Source: Prostheceraeus crozeri
Taxonomy: Eukaryota > Platyhelminthes > Polycladida > Euryleptidae
DNA: 64,000 bases
Assembly (NCBI GenBank): GCA_907163375.1
Contig: CAJQUW010014320.1
Location: 243,368 to 307,367, forward strand
Direction: 5' to 3'
Below, one piece after another: positions 57,600-64,000 of the stretch. The position numbers and the translations under genes were made by a program. Below the pieces are notes generated by a model. That model was not told the DNA's origin. It did not search any database and saw only the letters and a program-made list of their open reading frames with translations. The stretch's first letter is position 1, and each line of letters starts with the position of its first letter.

Positions 57600-58760
57600 T
57601 CCCCCCCCCTCTGGAACGACAGAGTGTCGTGGTGGACTTGGGCGACCGCCAGGATTAGTCTTGAGGCTATAGTGTGTGATGTTTTTCGTGCAATCTGCTG
57701 AATGTTGGGTTATAAAATGGGCTGTTTCGAGTGGAAGGAGTGCTCGGATGAGAAAACGGAGGCCAGATTCGGATTCAGCGTGAAATTCTGCATCGGTATG
57801 GTGAATTTGAACGCAATCGGAGAGAAAAATTTTCGCTGACGTCCCCCCCCCCTCCGCCAAACTTCCAATTTTGCTTCTAGTGGACGGATTTTGTCGTGCA
57901 ATAGCTCGTTTGAAAGCTAAGAGTGAGGTGAGACAAATTCAGTGAAAGAATCGGCTTGTTCATATCTGTCTTCGTTTAGATGTGAGACGCCATTTAAGAT
58001 TTTGGGACATTGGCGAAAAACGACAGAGTTAGAATTTGGGACGTTTTGGGCTGTAGCTTCAAAACGAAGCATCGGATTGGAAAACGGATTTCAGATTTGG
58101 AATCAGCGTGAAATTCTCTATCTGCATGGTGAGTTTCAAGCCAATCGGAGAGAAAAAATTTTCAACATTTTTCGAAAAAACGACAGAGTTAGAATTTGGG
58201 ACGTTTTGGGCTGTAGCTTCAAAACGAAGCATCGGATTGGAAAATGGATTTCAGATTTGGAATCAGCGTGAAATTCTCTATCTGCATGGTGAGTTTCAAG
58301 TCAATCGGAGAGAAAAAATTTTCAACATTTTTCGAAAAAACGACAGAGTTAAAATTTGGGACGTTTTGGTCTGTAGCGCCCAAACGAAGCATCGGATGAG
58401 AAAACGGAGGCCAGATTCGGATTCAGCGTGAAATTCTGCATCGGTATGGTGAATTTGAACGCAATCGGAGAGAAAAATTTTCGCTGACGTCCCCCCCCCT
58501 CCGCCAAACTTCCAATTTTGCTTCTAGTGGACGGATTTTGTCGTGCAATAGCTCGTTTGAAAGCTAAGAGTGAGACAAATTCACTGAAAGAATCGGCTTG
58601 TTCATATCTGTCTTCGTTTAGATGTGAGACGCCATTTAAGATTTTGGGACATTGGCGAAAAATGACAGAGTTAGAATTTGGGACGTTTTGGGCTGTAGCT
58701 TCAAAACGAAGCATCGGATTGGAAAACGGATTTCAGATTTGGAATCAGCTTGATGTTATT
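57600..58760. repeat. Nested tandem repeats, 160-bp units inside a 649-bp duplication
   Basis: The phrase cgacagagttagaatttggg starts at 58021, 58181 and 58341 (one base changed), exactly 160 bases apart, and again near 58662. A larger block (tcggatgagaaaacggaggc to cttctagtggacggattttg) occurs at 57743 and 58392, 649 bases apart. C-runs of 8-10 bases after gctgacgt mark block edges (57600, 57842, 58489). Frames through here are by-products of the repeats. It may be the terminal region of the adjoining Polinton. Confidence 0.85.
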
Positions 58761-58800
58761 ATCCAATGAGGATCATCATCCAATGAGAATCAAGCATTTC

Positions 58801-58810
58801 TATATAAATA
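58801..58810 (+). promoter_or_regulatory. TATA-box-like sequence before the first Polinton gene
   Basis: TATATAAATA lies 49 bases before an ATG at 58850 and about 100 bases before a donor-like gtaagt at 58903. Confidence 0.45.
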
Positions 58811-58970
58811 GCGAGCCTTCCACAGTGAGAATCATTCCATCGTTGAATCATGCGAGTGACGGACGCATATTTTCTCTCTCTATTCTATTATCCAACTAAA
58901 ATGGTAAGTCGCTACTTTCCTCCCTCTCCTCCCTTAAACGTAAACTTAATACAATCTTTTTCATTTTCAG

Positions 58971-59675
58971 GCATCTACTCCATCTGCTGCACTAGTAGGA
59001 CAAAATGGCGGTCAAACGTTACAAGGTTCGCTACGGTCAGATCATCTACAACTGAGGCCAGTGGAAGAAACAACCAAGGTACATAATCCTACACCGCTAC
59101 AGCGTAAATTTAAACAAGTCTTGCGTTATGACGATCATAGCGTAGTACTCCAAACGGGAATGCTCCCTTCCACGGATGTCAAGATAATGCGCAATCAGTA
59201 TGGGGACTACATACTGATCCCCGTGAGTCCGTACATTCGCCACCAACTTGATATTACTGAGGAGTACGTGACATTAAATATGGACATTCCTACTCCTCTT
59301 GCTCAAGAGTGGAAGGCTGGAGATGACAAGGATACTCCCTATAGAAAGATTTGGGATGGTAATCACATTTGCCTACCGGTATCACATTGGTGTACTTACT
59401 ATAAGAAGGATGGAGATCATTCAATACCCATCAGATGTGATGAGCTCGGAGAAGGTACTTGGGATATCCTTTTCAAAGTGAATGGGCTATATTATGGTCG
59501 ACACAAGGATAATAAAATAGTCTCTCTCTCCATGCATATGGAATCCATCCTATATATTCCAAAACCACCCAACGTGGATGACATAATTGATCAAATCCTT
59601 AACAGCAGTGGTACGAAGCGCAAGTCGGAGAAGAATGCTGCATCAAAACGCAAATCAAAGAAGGAGAATTACTAG
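58971..59675 (+). CDS. Polinton-region protein of unknown function
   Basis: Open frame with a globular composition: RKFKQVLRYDDHSVVLQTGM, IPVSPYIRHQLDITEEYVTL, KIWDGNHICLPVSHWCTYYK, DELGEGTWDILFKVNGLYYG. The C terminus is strongly basic (KRKSEKNAASKRKSKKEN), like a nuclear or DNA-binding tail. No known domain is recognised. The frame begins directly after an acceptor-like ttttcattttcag, and a donor-like site lies at 58903, so a short leader intron is likely. It is the first gene of the element after the TATA-like sequence. It could be a structural or replication accessory protein; the sequence does not say. Confidence 0.5.
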   Translation, partial: ASTPSAALVGQNGGQTLQGSLRSDHLQLRPVEETTKVHNPTPLQRKFKQVLRYDDHSVVLQTGMLPSTDVKIMRNQYGDYILIPVSPYIRHQLDITEEYVTLNMDIPTPLAQEWKAGDDKDTPYRKIWDGNHICLPVSHWCTYYKKDGDHSIPIRCDELGEGTWDILFKVNGLYYGRHKDNKIVSLSMHMESILYIPKPPNVDDIIDQILNSSGTKRKSEKNAASKRKSKKENY

Positions 59676-59879
59676 TCCTTTCCTAACTCTACCCTATGAC
59701 AATTCGCTTATGTGCTTTGAGTGTCGTAGACGTGGTCTTATTAGATACATTTTACTTCTTCGTTGCCATCATATCATTTGTGTATTTTGTTGTGAAAGCA
59801 TCGATGTAATTCTTCATTTTGTAATATGTTATAGAACGCTTCCTGAGATGTGTAAATTTCCGTTTTAGGCTTCTATCAT

Positions 59880-60417
59880 CATTTTTATGGATTGTGAGGG
59901 TGAACCTGTACAGGAGCTCAGTGCTATTGCTATGAACAATTGGACATATCAGATTGTTAGTGTCTATCACTAACATGCCAACTGCGATCCCAATGTTGAT
60001 CAATGGGCGAGAAAACACATTCATGGTCTTAATCTGAAATATTTGCAAGACTATGGCTTTTCTTATGAGAGTGCTCTTCTTATTGACTTTAAACGATGGT
60101 TAGCTGCTTTCAATGTTATACGCATCTTTTGTAATAATCCTGGTAAGGAGAGGAAAGTATTTCCCAATCTAATCATTGATGATATTTTGCTCCCGCCTTG
60201 GGATAGTAGAGTGAATCAACATTATCATGAAGTCACGAAACGTTTTAAGGATTTGTGTGTTCCTATTTTGTCTATTCGTTGTAGTAGCTACGTTCATAAC
60301 CAATGCTTCTTTCCTCCTTACCTCAACACTGCCAAAGTCCTGTATGGTTATCATTGCTCGCTGTATGATAGTTACCAGCTGTATCTATTTTATCTCTTTC
60401 AAATCATTGATTTATAA
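59880..60417 (+). pseudogene. Possible DEDD-type exonuclease gene of the Polinton, fossil
   Basis: The region begins with MDCEGEPVQELSAIAM, which resembles the first acidic motif of DEDD 3'-5' exonucleases, and continues DYGFSYESALLIDFKRWLAA and later LIIDDILLPPWDSRVNQHYH. It is broken. The exonuclease idea rests on the first motif and on spacing, so it is tentative. It lies between the unknown first gene and the polymerase-leader-like gene, all on the same strand. Confidence 0.35.
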
Positions 60418-60504
60418 TGCATGCTTGTTACCGTTATTCAATAAATGTTACTATGAGAAGAGTTGTTGTTTTCATGCAATGGATGGGTTAGATAAAGGGC
60501 GATC

Positions 60505-60915
60505 ATGTCTTTCTCAAACGACTGCGGAACATTACATTTTCATAGGCAAAGTTTAAAAGGAGCTGTTCAAGATTATGTGATAAATTTTCATAAAGATGAG
60601 ACCGACATCGAAGCAGTGGTCGATGATGCTAGCACTCTATTTCTAGAGTTAATGAATACATTCTCTGATAGCATTATCATGGCGCGATTAGTTGCGAAAA
60701 TTAAGTTTAGTCATTTTGGAAAGGAAGAGGTGGAAACTCGCTCTTTCCATTTTGCTTCTTATTCAATGGAAGTGGTAGATCACCCTCAAGAATTTTTTAA
60801 AAGACATATGATAAAAATTGCTGAACGTCTTAACGCATTTAACCACCATGGTAGTAGTCTAGTGATTGAAGCGATTTCAGATATTCACATTCAACTTTCC
60901 ATAAAGAAAAATTGA
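60505..60915 (+). CDS. Polinton protein similar to the polymerase leader region
   Basis: 136-residue frame: DASTLFLELMNTFSDSIIMA, RLVAKIKFSHFGKEEVETRS, FHFASYSMEVV, FFKRHMIKIAERLNAFNHHG, SSLVIEAISDIHIQLS. From memory this resembles a leader segment found before DNA polymerase genes in Polinton- and parvo-like invertebrate elements, with its N-G-S-x-[LW]-V-I-E-x-I pattern near the end. No catalytic motif is present. The stop is directly followed by the next gene's ATG (60918). The match is remembered, not searched. Confidence 0.45.
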   Translation: MSFSNDCGTLHFHRQSLKGAVQDYVINFHKDETDIEAVVDDASTLFLELMNTFSDSIIMARLVAKIKFSHFGKEEVETRSFHFASYSMEVVDHPQEFFKRHMIKIAERLNAFNHHGSSLVIEAISDIHIQLSIKKN

Positions 60916-60917
60916 AA

Positions 60918-61241
60918 ATGCAGTGGTACTTGATTGTAGCACAACTGGTTTTCGAGCTATGTCTGCTCACTCTCGAAGTATATTCCTTCTGTACATGTGT
61001 CTATTATTTAGAAAAGGCTAGCAAATTCATATCTTCAAAAAGACTTGCTATAGACATCAGTAACGGTGAAACTATGTGTTGTGATGTATGTAAGCGAAAG
61101 GATGGAAATGAAAAGCGCATCTTCAAGAGATGTAAGCATGCTTTTTGTCAACGCTGTTTCATACGTAATTGCATTCAACTTTGCAAATGTAACCACTGTG
61201 ATATTGCTCATTTCGAGTGTCACTTATGCTGCAATAGTTAG
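60918..61241 (+). CDS. RING-finger protein of the Polinton, with membrane segment
   Basis: About 107 residues. The first 40 are hydrophobic (WYLIVAQLVFELCLLTLEVY, then SFCTCVYYLEK), a likely membrane anchor. The rest is a RING-type zinc finger: CCDVC, then CKHAFCQRCF, then CKCNHC and CHLCC, giving a Cys/His order close to C3HC4. Such proteins usually act as ubiquitin ligases, and viruses use them to remove host proteins. It starts two bases after the preceding stop, so the two genes are probably expressed together. A membrane-bound ligase is inference. Confidence 0.65.
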   Translation: MQWYLIVAQLVFELCLLTLEVYSFCTCVYYLEKASKFISSKRLAIDISNGETMCCDVCKRKDGNEKRIFKRCKHAFCQRCFIRNCIQLCKCNHCDIAHFECHLCCNS

Positions 61242-61370
61242 TACCTATGCAAATGTGGTAAAGATAGGTTTTAGCAAAGACTAACACGGAAAATGGCGAA
61301 ACGTAAAATGGCGAAACGTAAAAGTCAAAAGTCTTGAAAGTTTTCTTCAGCCATTCAAGCTCTCCGACGA

Positions 61371-61658
61371 ATGAAAGCAAATCAGCGATACAATGCTATA
61401 CGACATGCTAACGATAAAGTCATTTGTGAAATTATTTCTCATGTGAGGAAGTTGAGGACGAAGAAATTAGCGCCAAAACAACGAAAGTTACTTAAGCGAT
61501 ATGCTACGAAATTGCGTTTCATCTCCAATCCTAAAGTCACCCTTCAAAGAAAGAGGAAAACTCTAACACAAAAGGGCGGTTTCCTTTCAGCAATACTTCC
61601 AATGATAGCTCCTGCCGTGGGCAACCTATTGGGTAATATCTTTGGTTCTAAGCGTTAA
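61371..61658 (+). CDS. Small basic protein with hydrophobic C terminus
   Basis: 95 residues. The first two thirds are very basic (KLRTKKLAPKQRKLLKRYAT). The end is a glycine-rich hydrophobic stretch (GGFLSAILPMIAPAVGNLLG, then NIFGSKR). A basic part followed by a membrane-active hydrophobic tail resembles the small core or minor capsid peptides encoded just before the packaging ATPase in adintovirus-like elements. That is resemblance by layout only. Confidence 0.5.
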   Translation: MKANQRYNAIRHANDKVICEIISHVRKLRTKKLAPKQRKLLKRYATKLRFISNPKVTLQRKRKTLTQKGGFLSAILPMIAPAVGNLLGNIFGSKR

Positions 61659-61689
61659 TTATGCAAATGTTGAATTTCAAAGTAATAAA

Positions 61690-62175
61690 ATGGATTTCAG
61701 ACTTCAATGTGATAAAGTTCTGACTGTATCAGGTCCATCTCATGCAGGTAAAACTGTTTTCACGCTGAATTTATTGGATAAAAGAAGGGAGTTGTTTAAG
61801 GAACCTATCAATCGAGTGATTTGGTGTTATGGTATTTATCAACCGTCGCTGTTTCAGGAATTGCAAAGTCGCAACTTTAGTCGACATGAAGGAATTATTG
61901 CAGTGGATAAACTTCAGTCTAATGATGTTGTTGTATTGGATGATTTATTAAAAGAAAGTAAGAATTCAAAAGATGTTACAGATATGTTCACTCGTGCAGC
62001 ACATCATAAAAGGTGTTTTATCATCTATATTACACAAAATTTGTTTCCTGATGGAAAAGAAGCTCGTACACGAAACCTGAATACACACTATTATGCTATT
62101 TTCAAGAATCCGCGAGATAAAAGTCAATTTGAAATTTTAGCGCGACAAGTTGCACCAGAGGATCAAAAGCCTTAA
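61690..62175 (+). pseudogene. Polinton packaging ATPase (FtsK/HerA type), fossil
   Basis: P-loop ATPase. VSGPSHAGKTVFTLNLLDK is the Walker A motif, NRVIWCYGIYQPSLFQEL the following strand, NDVVVLDDLLKE the Walker B motif, and RCFIIYITQNLF with HYYAIFKNPRDKSQFEILAR the conserved sensor region. In Polintons and large DNA viruses this enzyme drives genome entry into the capsid. I start at the ATG at 61690, though the frame is open a little upstream. The gene is broken toward its end. It is the firmest evidence that this element is Polinton-like. Confidence 0.85.
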
Positions 62176-62302
62176 TTGAAATTTTTCAAGCAGCTACTGA
62201 AAAACCATACGGTTACTTATTCATTGACTTTACGCAAGAGTGTCCGGAAGAATTTAGATTTCGAAGTGATATTTTGAAAACTCCCATGATTATCTACAAA
62301 CT

Positions 62303-63001
62303 ATGAGTTCTTATTCTCGCATGATTGTTATTCCTCAGGATGAATATGTACAATTGACTGCCATGCAGCAAGTAAAGCAACCTCTTGCAAATCAAATGTA
62401 TAGGAAAGAAATAGATTATCAGCAAAATGTTCACATCAAAGATCCACATCGTGCTGTATTATTACAATCGGAAACTGTTGAGCAATTAAAAAACTTGAAG
62501 AATAAGATGCGTGACTCTTTATCGACTGCTACACCTTTAGCATCTCGCGCACATGCCATATCTCTTTTCAATAGTATTGAGCCCCATCTCAATGTAAATG
62601 ATAGAGGAGAAATCATTACAGATGAAAATAAAGTGATTGATGCTTCACGTTATGAAGACTTGATTCAGTATGCGACACGTAGAAAGCGCCGTCAGGGCTA
62701 TATTCCACCTGGTTGGTCATACTTTCTTAAACTATTGAAAAAGCATAATGTGCCAAAATTTGCTTTGAATAATGAGACATTGAAAGAACTTGATTCAACA
62801 GTGGCTACTGCTCCAATGCTTCAGACGATGAAAATGCCAACAAATTGGTTTAAGGCGTCACCTGCTACATCCCCTCCCACACTCACTAAGCAAACAAGAG
62901 GAAGAACTGGACGTAGATCTACAGTAATGGGCAAAAGACCGTTCCAGGACACCATAAAATTCAAAAAAATAGTATCTTTAAAAAACGACATAAATTCATG
63001 A
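62303..63001 (+). CDS. Conserved Polinton protein of unknown role
   Basis: 232 residues. It starts MSSYSRMIVIPQDEYVQLTA, has QSETVEQLKNLKNKMRDSLS in the first half, a middle with GEIITDENKVIDASRYEDLI, and QGYIPPGWSYFLKLLKKHNV toward the end, then a Ser/Thr/Arg-rich basic tail. The MIVIP start and the P-x-GW-x-x-F-LK-L-LK-x-HNVP block are, as I remember, shared by proteins that follow the ATPase in animal Polintons. No enzymatic motif. It may be structural or DNA-binding. Confidence 0.6.
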   Translation: MSSYSRMIVIPQDEYVQLTAMQQVKQPLANQMYRKEIDYQQNVHIKDPHRAVLLQSETVEQLKNLKNKMRDSLSTATPLASRAHAISLFNSIEPHLNVNDRGEIITDENKVIDASRYEDLIQYATRRKRRQGYIPPGWSYFLKLLKKHNVPKFALNNETLKELDSTVATAPMLQTMKMPTNWFKASPATSPPTLTKQTRGRTGRRSTVMGKRPFQDTIKFKKIVSLKNDINS

Positions 63002-63370
63002 ATTTGAACCCTTTTTCAGGTTTTTAAGACCTAAATACATGAATTTAGTCCATTCAAAAAGTACCATTTTTTCAAAAAATGGCATTTTTAAAAACGACAT
63101 AAATTCATGAATTTGAACCCTTTTTCAGGTTATGAAGACCTAAATTCATAAATCGGCTAAAGCCAGAGGAGCTTCGCTCCGATTTGGGCGTTTTTAAAAA
63201 TACCCAATTTTCAAATTTTTCAAAATCTCAAAATTTGAGAATTACAATCGGGCGAAGCCCTAGAACCTTCGGTTCGATTTTCATTGCTTAAATCATGACC
63301 GTTCAAGGACACCAAAAATCATAAAAGTTGAGAATTTCAAATTCATGAATTTTATCCATCTTTCAGGTTT
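62985..63370 (+). repeat. Spacer with 109-bp tandem repeat and three short hairpins
   Basis: The phrase cgacataaattcatgaattt occurs at 62986 and 63095, followed both times by gaacccttttt and caggtt. Then come three hairpins with 3-base loops: GGAGC-TTC-GCTCC (63169), GGGC-GAA-GCCC (63250) and GAACC-TTC-GGTTC (63263). They follow the end of one gene and precede the next by about 400 bases. Confidence 0.7.
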
Positions 63371-63690
63371 TTAAAATATATCATGTGTCTAAAAATATTT
63401 GAAGGAATTGACATATTCTTAACAATAAGTTTAGGTACTTTTACAATTGTCATTCAAGGGTAGAGAACATCTGCTTCCCGCATTTATGAATAAAATGCAT
63501 TTCAGTGTAAGGAGCTGTGTCCTCCAACTCAAACATTTGAAAGGAAACAATGTATGAAAGAACAAACAGCTGCTACACCCACTTATTCATTTGTAAAGAC
63601 GTAGCATATAATTGCAGCATGTAGGAAGTAAGACTTCATTTACAATTCCATTAATCATAACTAGTGACTGTTTTCTTTCCTTATTGCAAA

Positions 63691-64000
63691 ATGCCAAAAC
63701 GTACTGCCGCAGAAGCTTTTTCGTTTTACATGCCGATTTTACTAAACTTAATTAAAGAAGAGCACAAGGAAACTGCGAATAAATACTTTGAAGAGTGGAA
63801 GTTAGAAATTCAATCGAGAAAGAAGAACAAATTGGACTCTCAAAAACAAGTGGAGGATATTACAGTAAAAATAGAACAGTATCTTAACACTACTACAATT
63901 CCTCAGTTCAATGTTACAAAAGAACATTTCATTACCATCGAAGATAGTGCTACTATGATTTCAAAACTGATTGCAAGTGATAAAGTGCACCATGGGTCGT
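63691..64000 (+). CDS. 5' part of an unrecognised gene, runs off the window
   Basis: Open from ATG 63691 to the last base, 103 codons. It begins MPKRTAAEAFSFYMPILLNL, then EEHKETANKYFEEWKLEIQS, then a polar helical stretch (KKNKLDSQKQVEDITVKIEQ) and QFNVTKEHFITIEDSATMIS. No known motif. A gap of nearly 700 bases separates it from the previous gene. It is probably the next Polinton gene but could be host. Confidence 0.5.
   Translation, partial: MPKRTAAEAFSFYMPILLNLIKEEHKETANKYFEEWKLEIQSRKKNKLDSQKQVEDITVKIEQYLNTTTIPQFNVTKEHFITIEDSATMISKLIASDKVHHGS

Larger units (their letters stand above)
58760..64000 (+). mobile_element. Polinton/adintovirus-like element, left part, fossil
   Basis: A run of tightly spaced plus-strand genes: an unknown 200-residue protein, a possible exonuclease, a protein like the leader region of Polinton polymerase genes, a RING protein, a small basic-hydrophobic protein, a packaging ATPase, a conserved Polinton protein, and the start of another gene. 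The left limit is uncertain and may lie within the repeat array before 58760; the right end is beyond the window. Capsid, polymerase and integrase genes are not seen here. It is broken, with about two breaks in the visible part. Mostly open genes suggest a fairly recent copy. Confidence 0.75.

Noticed and set aside
57942-58431. Two overlapping plus-strand frames of about 108 codons with repeated LEFGTFWAVASKRSIG
   Set aside because: They run through the 160-bp tandem repeat; because 160 is not a multiple of three, the same repeat peptide appears in successive frames. Not a gene.

Overview
The window reads as nuclear DNA of an invertebrate animal, most likely an arthropod. It is AT-rich, its genes have GT-AG introns, and it is crowded with animal transposable elements: mariner, Tc1, hAT, PIF/Harbinger, LINE, two kinds of Penelope-like element, and a Polinton. 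The arthropod guess rests on the mariner/IS630 relics and is weak. There are no operons, rRNA genes or CRISPR arrays.

The centrepiece is one plus-strand host gene spread over about 33.5 kb (14830-48362). I infer six coding exons. Every intron between them is phase 1, so the four inner exons are symmetric and could be duplicated or shuffled without breaking the frame. The inferred product is about 970 residues and looks like a string of diverged ubiquitin-like (beta-grasp) modules, one per exon, with a long last exon that seems to hold three more plus a linker. I do not recognise it as a named gene and regard it as the best candidate for an undescribed protein family here. Intron 3 holds a Harbinger transposon and an orphan coiled-coil-coding segment followed by AATAAA. 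Intron 4 holds a hAT relic. Intron 5 (19 kb) holds a Penelope relic, a mariner, a foldback element, a Tc1 relic, a LINE relic and nested hAT-like elements.

Upstream (1-14.8 kb) there is a minus-strand coding remnant with a KH-like motif at the window edge, a Tc1 relic (2683-3769), an IS630/mariner relic (about 6282-6760), a full-length mariner with an open 351-residue transposase and unusually long 139-bp inverted repeats (8988-10725), a palindromic MITE, and a hAT element with a perfect 8-bp target duplication (11371-12655).

Downstream (48.4-64 kb), a Naiad-type Penelope-like element (N-terminal GIY-YIG, CxC linker, reverse transcriptase) sits inside one arm of a foldback element (49572-54074). 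Next come an IS630-like relic (54213-55259), an element with a 4-bp target duplication that carries an array of palindromic 15-mers (55907-57252), a 160-bp tandem-repeat array (about 57740-58760), and the left part of a Polinton/adintovirus-like element. The Polinton genes are tightly packed on the plus strand, include a packaging ATPase, and run off the right edge. It is treated as a fossil.

All calls come from reading the sequence and from remembered family motifs; no database search was run.
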